The notes: generated by a model from the letters alone, not told the origin. A DNA stretch of 64,000 bases from Sphingobacterium spiritivorum (GCF_016725325.1 NZ_CP068083.1:4340001-4404000), one strand, 5' to 3'; positions 26,823 to 35,052 are shown, numbered from the stretch's first letter. Made by a program: numbers and translations.

Positions 26823-27146
26823 TTGAATAGTCGCAAGTACATAACCCAATATTGCACGCTTTTAGCAGCGTTGTTGCTTGCATTTTTCTATTCTGTACAA
26901 TATACCCACACACATCATCATCCTTTACATACATCGGGTAATAATTCTTCCCCGGCTAAGGACTCGGCCACAGAATGTGCTATCTGTCATATTATACATA
27001 CAGATCGTACAGTCTTACCGCTGTCTCCCGAGTTGATGTTATCTGCTCCTGAGCAGATTGTCAACAGACTGCTTCAGGATGAGTTAGCATTTAAGATCCC
27101 TAAAGGCTTTGATGCACTTAAATCCAATAAGGATCCTCCTTGTTAG
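26823..27146 (+). CDS. Small secreted or membrane-anchored His/Cys-rich protein
   Basis: A 107-residue protein with an N-terminal hydrophobic segment (YCTLLAALLLAFFYSVQY) followed by a His cluster (THTHHHPLHT) and the motif CAICHIIHTD, suggesting a divalent-metal site, probably in the periplasm. The start is set at TTG 26823 because the promoter's -7 box covers the earlier in-frame starts. It precedes a TonB receptor and a His-rich lipoprotein, so a metal-handling role is likely. I cannot name its family with confidence. Confidence 0.65.
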   Translation: MNSRKYITQYCTLLAALLLAFFYSVQYTHTHHHPLHTSGNNSSPAKDSATECAICHIIHTDRTVLPLSPELMLSAPEQIVNRLLQDELAFKIPKGFDALKSNKDPPC

Positions 27147-27270
27147 ACACCCCCTTTTAACATACTTTTTGCGGATAAATCTGTCTGTGAATTCTTTAAC
27201 AGGATTTTCTTTTAAGAAATGCTTTTAGATAGTATTTGCCGCCACATTCAAGAATATCATCACACAGCTA

Positions 27271-27340
27271 GCCTGACAGGTTGCAGTCTGTAGCGTAGAT
27301 GTATCCGACAGATTCATTTTGTTACGCTGTGACCTGCACG
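27271..27340 (+). other. Leader with alternative short stems upstream of the TonB receptor
   Basis: Outer stem CAGGT (27277-27281)/ACCTG (27332-27336) encloses AGCGTA (27292-27297)/TACGCT (27323-27328); an adjacent TCTGT (27287-27291)/ACAGA (27308-27312) stem overlaps that region. It does not match a riboswitch I know. The pairing may be chance. Confidence 0.2.
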
Positions 27341-27380
27341 AGGCAAATGTGTATGCTCATTGTTATTGATTCAACTTTAA

Positions 27381-29711
27381 ATGATTAAAAGAGTAATCGC
27401 TATATTACTATTGTGCACAGCTTATTCGCTGTCCTTTGCCCAGTCTTCCTGTCCGTATGTATGGACAGGGCAGATTCAATCTGCAACTACCAAACTTCCT
27501 GTTGCCAATGCAACGGTTATGCTTCAGCCTTCCGGCAAATCTGTAATGACGGATGCCAAAGGTTATTATCGCTTGTCTGCTGTCTGTGCAGGTACGTACA
27601 CCCTGCATATCAGTTCTGTAGGATATGATGCCCTGCAATCTGATCAGATTGTCTTATCTAAAGATAAATCTCAGAATTTCACACTCCATCCTTCTAATAT
27701 TCATCTGGATGATGTAGAAGTGGTTGGAGTTTCTAATACAGCGCTTTCAGGGAGCAAACACCGTCTTTCGGCTCAGGATCTTTCTGAAACAAAAGGAAAG
27801 CTTTTAGGTGATGCATTGAGCAGGATTGCCGGTGTGACTACGCTTAGTACAGGGAGTTCAATCGTGAAGCCGGTCATCAACGGGCTGCACAGCAACAGGA
27901 TACTTGTGCTGAACAACGGAATAAGACAGGAAGGGCAACAATGGGGATCAGAGCATGCTCCGGAGATCGATCCGTTTACAGCTGATAAGATCGAAGTGAT
28001 TAAAGGAGCGCAGGCTGTACGTTATGGTGCTGATGCTTTGGGTGGTGTAGTCGTAACTACTCCTGCTGAACTTCATTACGATAAAGTGATCGGCGGCCGA
28101 CTGGATCTCGTAGGCGAAAGCAACGGACGCGGAGGTACCACTTCGGCAATGCTGGAAGGAAATACAAAAGTGCTTCCTGATCTGGCCTGGCGTGTACAGG
28201 CATCAGGAAAGAAACTGGGGAACATACGCACAGGATCGTACTATCTAGGCAATACTGGTGTGGAAGAACTTAATTTTTCCGGTCAGTTGCAATATCGCCT
28301 GAAGTCCGGACATATCGAGACCTATTTCAGTCGGTTCGGAACCAATCTGGGAATATTTCGCGGAGCCCATGTCGGAACACGTGAAGATATTTATACCATT
28401 ATCGAAAACGGAAGACCACTTGATCAGTATGATTTTTCTTATACTATAGAAGCTCCGCGTCAACAGGTGACTCATGATCTGGCAAAAGTGAAATGGCAGC
28501 AACAATTGTCTGCTTCGGGTACAATGGAGGTGCAATATGGTTATCAGCGCAATCACCGCAGGGAATACGATCTGCGTCGTGTGGAAGCTGATGATTTGCC
28601 TATGGCAGATATGTCCCTCACTACCCAGTCACTGGATGTACTGTACCGCACACCTGCTGTTCAGTTTGGTCTTAACGGAGTTATACAGATCAACAACAAT
28701 AAGCCGGGCACAGGTACTACACCGATTATTCCAAATTATGACAATCATAGCTTTGGTGTATTCGGACTTACACAGTTTCATCACAATTCTTATCATTTTG
28801 AAGTTGGACTGCGTTATGATTACCGCTACTTTGATGCGGCAGGTTACCGTTATGACTACCCGAATCCGAATGATGACGGGACTATCAATCAAAAGTTGTA
28901 TTCCGGTACACGGACATTTCACAACGTTTCGGGAACAGCGGGACTGTTATACCATATTACACCTGCCCTCAACTGGAAGAGTAATATAGGTCTGGCATGG
29001 AGAGCGCCTTCAGCAAATGAATTGTACAGCGATGGCCTGCATCATGGAAGCGGTATTTATGAAGTCGGTAATCCGGACATGAAAAGTGAAAAAGGAGTAA
29101 AATGGGTCAATAGCCTGCTTTATAATCCGGGTAAAATAGATTTCAATATGGATATCTATGCGCAATATATCTACGATTACATTTATGCTGTACCTAACCC
29201 GGACTCTGTGAGACAAACTATACGTGGCACTTTCCCGGTGTATAGTTATCAGCAGCATAATGCCTTTTTCTACGGGCTGGACATCAAAGGGTCTTATCAT
29301 ATCTCTGATTACTGGCAATATGATCTGGCATTTTCTGCCGTGAGGGCTAAAAATACTTCTTTGAAAACTTACCTTCAGTTTATTCCCTCGGACAGAGTTA
29401 CACAAAGTATACAATGGAATCTGGCATCCGCAAAATGGGCGCAAAAACCGTATGTTAAATTAAGCCACCGGTATGTGGCCCGGCAGGATCGTTTTGAAGC
29501 AGACATGGATTATGTTGCTCCTCCCCCTGCCTATCACCTGGTGGATCTGTACACAGGCGCAAGTTGGGCTATTGGAAAACAACAGCTGCACCTCACGCTT
29601 TCTGCAGAAAACCTGATGAATAAGTTATACAAGGATTATATGGATACCTTCCGGTACTATGCCCACAGAGCGGGCCGGAATATCTCTTTCCGTATAGCTT
29701 ATCAATTTTAA
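27381..29711 (+). CDS. TonB-dependent outer-membrane receptor, probably metal related
   Basis: A 776-residue receptor. It has a signal peptide (MIKRVIAILLLCTAYSLSFA), a carboxypeptidase-D-like regulatory domain (about 30-110), a plug domain (about 120-235: GDALSRIAGVTTLSTGSSIV, VLNNGIRQEGQQWGSEHAPEID) and a ~540-residue beta-barrel ending in aromatic Phe. The GSEHAPEIDPF stretch resembles ZnuD-like zinc receptors. Flanking genes encode His-rich proteins, so zinc or another divalent metal is the likely cargo. The specificity is inferred. Confidence 0.88.
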   Translation: MIKRVIAILLLCTAYSLSFAQSSCPYVWTGQIQSATTKLPVANATVMLQPSGKSVMTDAKGYYRLSAVCAGTYTLHISSVGYDALQSDQIVLSKDKSQNFTLHPSNIHLDDVEVVGVSNTALSGSKHRLSAQDLSETKGKLLGDALSRIAGVTTLSTGSSIVKPVINGLHSNRILVLNNGIRQEGQQWGSEHAPEIDPFTADKIEVIKGAQAVRYGADALGGVVVTTPAELHYDKVIGGRLDLVGESNGRGGTTSAMLEGNTKVLPDLAWRVQASGKKLGNIRTGSYYLGNTGVEELNFSGQLQYRLKSGHIETYFSRFGTNLGIFRGAHVGTREDIYTIIENGRPLDQYDFSYTIEAPRQQVTHDLAKVKWQQQLSASGTMEVQYGYQRNHRREYDLRRVEADDLPMADMSLTTQSLDVLYRTPAVQFGLNGVIQINNNKPGTGTTPIIPNYDNHSFGVFGLTQFHHNSYHFEVGLRYDYRYFDAAGYRYDYPNPNDDGTINQKLYSGTRTFHNVSGTAGLLYHITPALNWKSNIGLAWRAPSANELYSDGLHHGSGIYEVGNPDMKSEKGVKWVNSLLYNPGKIDFNMDIYAQYIYDYIYAVPNPDSVRQTIRGTFPVYSYQQHNAFFYGLDIKGSYHISDYWQYDLAFSAVRAKNTSLKTYLQFIPSDRVTQSIQWNLASAKWAQKPYVKLSHRYVARQDRFEADMDYVAPPPAYHLVDLYTGASWAIGKQQLHLTLSAENLMNKLYKDYMDTFRYYAHRAGRNISFRIAYQF

Positions 29712-29772
29712 TACACTTGTCTGAATCATTCCGTACAAGTGCTGACTTTTTATTAAATAAACATTTAACAAC

Positions 29773-30411
29773 ATGAAAAAACTTAATCATTATCTACTCG
29801 TACTACTTTTCTCTGCATCTTTTGTAGCCCTTCAATCTTGTTCTAAGGATGATCCGGTTCCTGAGGATGATCAGGAAGAGGTGGGTGGCGTGACGTTAAC
29901 CTTTACGGAAGTAGAGCGCGAAGCACACGGGGATCACTATCATTATAATGATATTACGGGAGCTGAAACAGAGACTGTCTCTTTCAGTGGTAATCCACTA
30001 CTGCCACCTGTAGGAGCACATCTGGATCTGGAAGAAGGTAAAACATACCGTTTGAGTATGGTCGCTAAAGATTTTGCAGGTCGCGAAACACAGCAAACTT
30101 TTGTGGACAGAGATGATATCCATCAGGTTTTCTTACTGGGAGCACCGGCAGGAACATTAGAATACGTATATGCGGATCGTAAAGCAGACAATACCAAAGT
30201 GAATGTTGGTGTTACCGGATATCTTACGGTGTTGAAAACATCTGATTCATTTACATTCCGCTATGTATTGCGTCATCTTAACCCTGGTGCAAAGGCTGGT
30301 ATTACAGCTGCTGACTGGAATAATGTGAATTTCACTAAATTCTCAGGTGAGAATGATCTGGACCTGAAAGTAAATTTACATCTTATACATGCAGGTGACC
30401 ACGGTCACTAG
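29773..30411 (+). CDS. His-rich lipoprotein
   Basis: A 212-residue lipoprotein with lipobox LQSC (Cys23), then an acidic linker (KDDPVPEDDQEEVGG). The mature part is beta-rich with an Ig-like look and carries EREAHGDHYHYND and the C-terminal HLIHAGDHGH, probable metal-binding clusters. It follows the TonB receptor by 61 bp and is likely an outer-membrane partner in the same operon. A strong terminator follows it. Confidence 0.78.
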   Translation: MKKLNHYLLVLLFSASFVALQSCSKDDPVPEDDQEEVGGVTLTFTEVEREAHGDHYHYNDITGAETETVSFSGNPLLPPVGAHLDLEEGKTYRLSMVAKDFAGRETQQTFVDRDDIHQVFLLGAPAGTLEYVYADRKADNTKVNVGVTGYLTVLKTSDSFTFRYVLRHLNPGAKAGITAADWNNVNFTKFSGENDLDLKVNLHLIHAGDHGH

Positions 30412-30480
30412 AATCATATACATTCAGGCAAATGCCTGATCTGTAAGGGTTAGGTAATCACATAACAGGATTATCACTCA

Positions 30481-30523
30481 GGAGGTTCATCAAGCTGTTT
30501 TTCACAGCTGATGAACCTCTTTT
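30481..30523 (+). terminator. Rho-independent terminator
   Basis: GAGGTTCATCA-AGCTGT and ACAGCTGATGAACCTC form a long stem with a single bulge followed by TTTT, closing the receptor-lipoprotein cluster. Confidence 0.88.
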
Positions 30524-30581
30524 AAAATGTTAAAAAAAATATAGATATTAATCCAAACTTCATTATCTTCGCTTGCGAATT

Positions 30582-30653
30582 GTTCCCGTAGTTTAATGGA
30601 TAGAATTACAGATTCCGGTTCTGTCGATGTGGGTTCGACTCCCTCCGGGAACA
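30582..30653 (+). tRNA. tRNA-Arg (CCG)
   Basis: Acceptor GTTCCCG/CGGGAAC, D-arm with AGTTTAATGGATAG, anticodon stem ACAGA/TCTGT around TTCCGGT (anticodon CCG), and T-arm with GGGTTCGACTCCC. A terminator-like hairpin AAGCTTCAAC...GGGGCTTTCTTTTTT follows at 30659-30690. Confidence 0.93.
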
Positions 30654-30688
30654 CTTAAAGCTTCAACTATTGTTGGGGCTTTCTTTTT

Positions 30689-31259
30689 TTAATTTCTTTT
30701 CATCATTAGCTTCGGTCTCGGTCCGGTCACCTCAATTTGTTCTGAACTTAGTTGTAATGCTTCCAGCAAGTTTTGTTTCCCACTCCAACGACATGAGGAA
30801 TCTTTTATAGTGAATTCTCTCCCTTTAGCGGATAAGATATAGGTGTCAATATTTGTGCAGTTACCTGTATTGTTTTTCCGAAGACTTAGTTCCCGTTCAA
30901 ATTTCATCAAACTCCGCCATTGGCTTAGAGTCAGATTCTTTATATTCTTTCCGTATAGTACTTGATATGCGGCTTTGTTTTTATGATACCAATCTCATAA
31001 ATGCTGTATTGAAAGCATCCGGATGAGATAATGCGGAGTTTTACACGATCTCCATCGTTCATGGCATTCAGAAATAACGGGCTGTTATAATCTCCGATAC
31101 CCAAGATTCGTAGCCTCCTGATGTCGGATATGAAGCAATCCACGAAGCTGGAAGTAAGGCTGCCTCTGTTACTTTTGGTAAACTTCTGTAATCAGCTCCA
31201 GGATCGCAGCCGGTTAACCAAAGACATAAGATCAAAGATAGAATAAGGTAATGGTTCAT
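30689..31259 (-). pseudogene. Frameshifted lipoprotein gene
   Basis: Three overlapping minus-strand frames together read as one ~185-residue protein. The first (from 31259) has a signal peptide with lipobox LTGC (Cys18). The second (about 31143-30943) holds DCFISDIRRLRILGIGDYNS and LRIISSGCFQYSIYEIGIIK. The third (about 30960-30689) holds NLTLSQWRSLMKFERELSLR and GREFTIKDSSCRW. Two frameshifts, near 31140 and 30955, are needed. No family is recognised. Sequencing error is an alternative, but two shifts favour decay. Confidence 0.65.
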
Positions 31260-31463
31260 AAATTAGCTTTTGGTAATGGATGCTTAAATAATATACTTTC
31301 CACAACCCTATCAGACAAGTGCTGAGAACCCGATGAAGTAGTCAGAAATCCTGAATAATAAAAGAAATACAAACCTATATAAAGCCCGTCTACTTCCCTA
31401 TTTTAAGCTTAGGTCCTGACCAGAACTTTAGCCTCATCAGAATAGAAATAATAGCCCTAAAAC

Positions 31464-31499
31464 AAAAAAAGGTTATCCTTTGTGGGGATAACCTTTTTT
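31464..31499 (-). terminator. Terminator of rpsU
   Basis: AAAAAAAGGTTATCC and GGATAACCTTTTTT flank an 8-nt loop (bidirectional in form), directly after the rpsU stop on the minus strand. The 200 bp beyond it, to 31259, show no gene. Confidence 0.9.
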
Positions 31500-31514
31500 A
31501 TGTCGAAACAATAA

Positions 31515-31706
31515 TTAAACAGTTTCCTGATTTAAAGATTGTTTGTAGATTGCTTTTTTAACCTGAATACGACGGGTAACAGATTTTTTCTCAAAAGCCT
31601 GGCGTGAGCGAAGTTCTCTTAAAACACCTGTTTTCTCGAATTTCTTCTTGAAACGTTTTAACGCTCTATCCAATGACTCTCCTTCTTTTACATTTACAAT
31701 GATCAT
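31515..31706 (-). CDS. rpsU: 30S ribosomal protein bS21
   Basis: A 63-residue basic protein: MIIVNVKEGESLDRALKRFK at the start, then KKFEKTGVLRELRSRQAFEK and a Lys/Arg-rich tail. This is the usual length and sequence for Bacteroidota bS21, which sits by the 3' end of 16S rRNA on the 30S platform. Its own mRNA carries a strong Shine-Dalgarno sequence, unlike most genes in this window. Confidence 0.96.
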   Translation of the reverse strand: MIIVNVKEGESLDRALKRFKKKFEKTGVLRELRSRQAFEKKSVTRRIQVKKAIYKQSLNQETV

Positions 31707-31717
31707 GCTTTCTATAT

Positions 31718-31726
31718 ACCTCCTTT
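31718..31726 (-). promoter_or_regulatory. rpsU: Strong Shine-Dalgarno sequence of rpsU
   Basis: AAAGGAGGT on the minus strand lies about 11 nt before the rpsU ATG. Most genes here have little or no Shine-Dalgarno. In Flavobacterium, bS21 helps hide the anti-Shine-Dalgarno, and a strong site on rpsU supports autoregulation; the same logic may apply here. Confidence 0.8.
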
Positions 31727-31754
31727 CGTAGCTCTTTAATTTTTTTTGTGGTCA

Positions 31755-31786
31755 CAAAGATAGGAAGTTATTCTGCAATAAACGAA
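31755..31786 (-). promoter_or_regulatory. rpsU: Predicted rpsU promoter
   Basis: On the minus strand -7 element TATCTTTG (31755-31762) follows TTCG (31783-31786, one base off TTTG) by 20 nt, giving a leader of about 40 nt. Confidence 0.6.
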
Positions 31787-31825
31787 TTTAATTCAAATAT
31801 ATTTTTGATTCTTCCTGCTCACGGA

Positions 31826-32461
31826 TCAGTCTATTAATTTTTCACGTTTCAGTAAAGCTGATAATGTATCAGGCTTGGTTAGCAAAAATGTTTGAAGACC
31901 TAATTTTGCAGCAGTATCGAGGTGTTGAGGACTATCGTCTATAAAAACAGTTTCTTCCGGCTTGAGATCATGTGTATTCAATACATATTCGAAGATATCA
32001 GCATTGGGTTTTCGCATTTTCATCAGATGGGAATAATAATCCTTCTCAAAAAATGAAGTATTATCTTCCAGTTGATATTCCCGTTTCAGATAATCCAATA
32101 TCCATTGATAATGGATCTCATTATTATTGCTCAACAGAAACAAACGATACTTCCCTTTCAGCTCCAATAGAAGTTCATGATTTCCCTCCGGTACACCAAT
32201 CAGCAATGCATTCCAGGCAGCATCGATTTGCTCATCACTGAGGTGAGGAACATCTGCGGTATCACGAATTCCCTGTCTAAAGGCTTCGGCTGTGATTTCT
32301 CCCTTCTCAAAGGCATCAAAAAGTGGTGCATGGCCTTTGTGCGCAAAAAATTGATCTACATTTTTGATACCCAGCGCAGTAAAGGCTTCCTGTGCTCTCA
32401 TAAAGTCGATCATAAAGATCACATTGCCATAATCAAGAATAATATTTTTAACTTTTTGCAT
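31826..32461 (-). CDS. HAD-family hydrolase (YihX-like phosphatase)
   Basis: A 211-residue haloacid-dehalogenase-type hydrolase. Motif I is NIILDYGNVIF, with Gly in place of the second Asp, as in YihX-like sugar phosphatases and epoxide-hydrolase N-domain relatives; motif II is LFLLSNNNE, motif III MRKPNADIFEY, motif IV VFIDDSPQH. The start is placed at MQKVKNIIL; an upstream in-frame ATG would add 16 residues. Substrate unknown, probably a sugar phosphate. Confidence 0.88.
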   Translation of the reverse strand: MQKVKNIILDYGNVIFMIDFMRAQEAFTALGIKNVDQFFAHKGHAPLFDAFEKGEITAEAFRQGIRDTADVPHLSDEQIDAAWNALLIGVPEGNHELLLELKGKYRLFLLSNNNEIHYQWILDYLKREYQLEDNTSFFEKDYYSHLMKMRKPNADIFEYVLNTHDLKPEETVFIDDSPQHLDTAAKLGLQTFLLTKPDTLSALLKREKLID

Positions 32462-32545
32462 ACAAAAATTTTGATTTATCGTTACAAATATCGATAATTG
32501 CATCGTCAAAACAGAAATAACCGCTGAAAAGACAACAAAAAAACC

Positions 32546-32592
32546 GCGCCTATAGCTCAGTCGGTTAGAGTAGAAGACTCATAATCTAACTG
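32546..32592 (+). pseudogene. Truncated tRNA (CAT) gene relic
   Basis: The first ~42 nt match the 5' half of the intact tRNA at 32721 with two substitutions, including acceptor strand GCGCCTA, the D-arm and the CTCATAA anticodon loop. Similarity then stops; no T-arm or 3' acceptor follows. The next 128 bp hold unrelated AT-rich sequence with a TTACCTGT/ACAGGTAA hairpin at 32689-32710. It looks like a tandem tRNA copy that lost its 3' half. Confidence 0.75.
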
Positions 32593-32720
32593 GTTAAGGC
32601 GTTGAAAGTCAGGATTACATAGTAAAAAAAGTGTTCTGATTGACATTGAAAAGTTAGAGTTTGAAAAAACTCAACAAGTTTAAAAAAATTACCTGTTTGA
32701 CGACAGGTAAAACAACATAA

Positions 32721-32794
32721 GCGCCTATAGCTCAGTTGGTTAGAGTAGGAGACTCATAATCTCTTGGTCGCTGGTTCGAGCCCAGCTGGGCGCA
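32721..32794 (+). tRNA. tRNA-Met or tRNA-Ile2 (CAT)
   Basis: Acceptor GCGCCTA/TGGGCGC, D-arm GCTCAGTTGGTTAGAGT, anticodon stem GGAGA/TCTCT around CTCATAA (anticodon CAT), T-arm CTGGTTCGAGCCCAG. Whether it is elongator Met or lysidine-modified Ile cannot be decided by eye. An integrase gene lies 184 bp beyond its 3' end, so it is the probable ICE attachment site. Confidence 0.92.
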
Positions 32795-32795
32795 C

Positions 32796-32836
32796 AAAAA
32801 GCCGTTTCAGAAGAAATTTTGAAGCGGTTTTTTTTT
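32796..32836 (+). terminator. Terminator after the tRNA
   Basis: AAAAGCCGTTTCA and TTGAAGCGGTTTT pair with one bulge and one wobble, followed by a run of T. If the ICE core is in the tRNA 3' end, this terminator belongs to the element. Confidence 0.7.
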
Positions 32837-32978
32837 CATTTCTTTGAGCCGATTTCTTCGGCGAGACGGTCACGGGTAAATCGCCCCTATGGCTGGTTTT
32901 ACATAGTTTTTTGTTGAACTTCACGCAAAACCGTAACAAATAGGTAACGGAAATTTTTGCGTGCTAATTGAAAAAATT

Positions 32979-34280
32979 ATGGCAACCGTAAGCGCAAAGG
33001 TTTATGAACACCACAAGAAAGCAGATGGAACTTACAATGTAAAAATTTGTGTCCATCACAAAAGTGAAAGAAAGTTTATTGACACCAATCACTTTGTTGT
33101 CAAGAAGCAACTGACAAAGGATTTTAAAGTCAAAGATCCTTTTATTGCAGACAAGGTCGAACAACAGCTAAGAGATTATCGGAAGATGATAAGCGACCTC
33201 GACGACCGACTTGATTATTTTACAGCTACATCACTGCGAGATTACTTGCGTGATAAGGACGAGGACATCGACTTCATTAAGTTTTGTACTCAACACATCG
33301 AACGCCTAAAAAAAGAGGGACGCGGTGGATCGGCCAAAAATCAAGCAGTAATCCGTAACAGCCTTGTCGATTATTTTAAACGGCCATCCGTTTCCATTAA
33401 GGAGATCAACTCCAATATGCTAATGGCCTACGAGCGTTATCTACGATCCGAGCGAACAATGACACGCTACAATCAAGACAATAAGCCAGTAGTTACCACC
33501 GAAAAAGGTTTATCGGATAGTGGATTACATAATCACATGCGCGACTTACGGACATTATTCAATGCTGCACGAGAACTTTATAATAACGAAGACCTCGGAA
33601 TATACCGTATCAAGCACTATCCATTCAAGAAATATAAGGTTGGTTCCCCGCCCCTCACTAAGAAAAGGAATAATACACTTGAACAGGTGTTGATTATTCG
33701 GGATTGTGTCACTAAACCCGGAAGCCGTGCAGAATTGGCCAAAGAACTTTATATGCTTTCGTTCTACCTCTGCGGAATGAATGCTGTAGACCTTTATCAA
33801 ATAACAGAACGTGATATTAGGAACGGTCGTGTAGATTATAATCGCTCCAAGACGGAGGGTAAACGCAAAGACAATGCCTTTATCAGTATCAAGATTGTTG
33901 ACGAGGCAAAACCTTTATTGGAGAAATATTTAGGAAAATTGCGTGAGCGTTATTCAAGTGCCAATTGCCTTAATTGGGCATTGTCAAAAGGCATGGAGCA
34001 ATTGCGTAAGTTGACGGGAATACCCGAACTCACTTTATATTGGGCAAGGCACACTTTTGCGAATACGGCTCGTAACGATTGCCGAATGAGCAAGGACGAT
34101 GTGGCTCTTGCGCTCAACCATGTCGACGAGGGCAACCGTACGACGGATATTTATATTGCCAAAGACTGGAAGATTGTGGATGACGTACAACGCAAAGTCA
34201 TTGCACAGCTAAGAAAAGTCGAAATCAAGGTGATGAAGAAAATACAAGCAATGGACGAAACGGAAAGCATCGCCGCTTAA
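32979..34280 (+). CDS. Tyrosine site-specific integrase of the ICE
   Basis: A 433-residue integrase with an N-terminal Arm-type domain (about 1-95), a phage-integrase SAM-like domain (about 100-225) and a catalytic domain. Catalytic residues seen are Arg357-His358 in WARHTF and the nucleophile Tyr392 in TTDIYIAKDW. The first catalytic Arg is absent: the position reads LCGMNAVDL, as in IntDOT-like enzymes. I use ATG 32979 (MATVSAKVYEHHKK); a GTG at 32961 is possible. It sits next to the tRNA target and should excise and integrate the element. Confidence 0.93.
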   Translation: MATVSAKVYEHHKKADGTYNVKICVHHKSERKFIDTNHFVVKKQLTKDFKVKDPFIADKVEQQLRDYRKMISDLDDRLDYFTATSLRDYLRDKDEDIDFIKFCTQHIERLKKEGRGGSAKNQAVIRNSLVDYFKRPSVSIKEINSNMLMAYERYLRSERTMTRYNQDNKPVVTTEKGLSDSGLHNHMRDLRTLFNAARELYNNEDLGIYRIKHYPFKKYKVGSPPLTKKRNNTLEQVLIIRDCVTKPGSRAELAKELYMLSFYLCGMNAVDLYQITERDIRNGRVDYNRSKTEGKRKDNAFISIKIVDEAKPLLEKYLGKLRERYSSANCLNWALSKGMEQLRKLTGIPELTLYWARHTFANTARNDCRMSKDDVALALNHVDEGNRTTDIYIAKDWKIVDDVQRKVIAQLRKVEIKVMKKIQAMDETESIAA

Positions 34281-34293
34281 TTATAATAACCGG

Positions 34294-34321
34294 ATTACAT
34301 GAGGTTAACTCCTCATGTAAT
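34294..34321 (+). terminator. Terminator-like palindrome after the integrase
   Basis: ATTACATGAGG and CCTCATGTAAT form a perfect 11-bp stem with a 6-nt loop, 13 bp after the integrase stop; the downstream T content is moderate. Confidence 0.65.
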
Positions 34322-34358
34322 TCTTTGTAATATTTTAAAATTGTAAATTTGATTGATT

Positions 34359-34514
34359 ATGAAAAATGTAATTTGGTTTTTTATTACCTGCATCATTGCA
34401 ACGATAGGCTTCTTTGCTGCTTTGTCTATGAAAACACCGTGGATTGGATTTGGGGTGGCTTTTGGTGTATGGTTGATCTTTTTATGGACGACAACAAAGC
34501 CGAGACGACGATGA
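34359..34514 (+). CDS. Small membrane protein, 51 residues
   Basis: A 51-residue protein with two hydrophobic segments (VIWFFITCIIATIGFFAAL and IGFGVAFGVWLIFLW) separated by SMKTPW, and a basic end TTTKPRRR, giving an N-in/C-in hairpin. It is preferred over the two longer reading frames that overlap it because its hydrophobicity and positive-inside tail are protein-like. It precedes the metal-efflux cargo. Function unknown. Confidence 0.55.
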   Translation: MKNVIWFFITCIIATIGFFAALSMKTPWIGFGVAFGVWLIFLWTTTKPRRR

Positions 34515-34641
34515 AAGGATTTGTTTGGAATCAAATTAAGCGTTAAGAATGTAAAGGAAATAAAGATTTTAAGCCACCATTCTTCCAATACTTTATAATT
34601 TCTATAATTATCTTTTCCGAACTTTTTATATCTTTGCTGTA

Positions 34642-35052
34642 ATGTTGCGTAAGTACTCTGCCATATTATTTTTAATAGTTGCCCAAATTGTTATTCTGGG
34701 TCATGGCATTGTATCGCACCACCATCACACCGATATTGTCAATGATGGACATCATAAAGACAATGATAATCATCATAAAAACAGTAAGGAAACTCCTTTG
34801 GAGATTGCGTTTTCGGGTTTTATGCACACTGGTGAACATGCAGCATTTACCACTGCTGATGCCACTAAAATTGTAGTTTCCAAAGATGCAGAAAAATCAA
34901 TAAAGGCATTGCCTGCCGATTTCAAGGCTCCGGTTGCATATATTGTCATCTATCAAAGACATACCTTTCCACCGGATAGGCATACAGTTTACCAATCACC
35001 GCTCTACGGCGCATATTCCCTCCGAGGTCCTCCCTTTATCATCGTTGCTTAA
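34642..35052 (+). CDS. His-rich membrane-anchored protein of the efflux cargo
   Basis: A 136-residue protein with an N-terminal signal anchor (AILFLIVAQIVILGHGIV), then His-rich SHHHHTDIVNDGHHKDNDNH, suggesting periplasmic metal binding. The C-terminus (YQSPLYGAYSLRGPPF) is proline/aromatic rich. It lies upstream of a His-rich lipoprotein, HupE and the RND pump. It resembles in layout the chromosomal protein at 26823. No family name assigned. Confidence 0.7.
   Translation: MLRKYSAILFLIVAQIVILGHGIVSHHHHTDIVNDGHHKDNDNHHKNSKETPLEIAFSGFMHTGEHAAFTTADATKIVVSKDAEKSIKALPADFKAPVAYIVIYQRHTFPPDRHTVYQSPLYGAYSLRGPPFIIVA

Noticed and set aside
28537..28989. 150-codon frame within the TonB receptor gene
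   Set aside because: Different frame of a clear receptor gene; no motif and no promoter.
34313..34588. 91-codon minus-strand and 65-codon plus-strand frames over the 51-residue membrane protein
   Set aside because: The shorter frame has clear two-helix hydrophobicity and a positive-inside tail; the longer ones look like its shadows.
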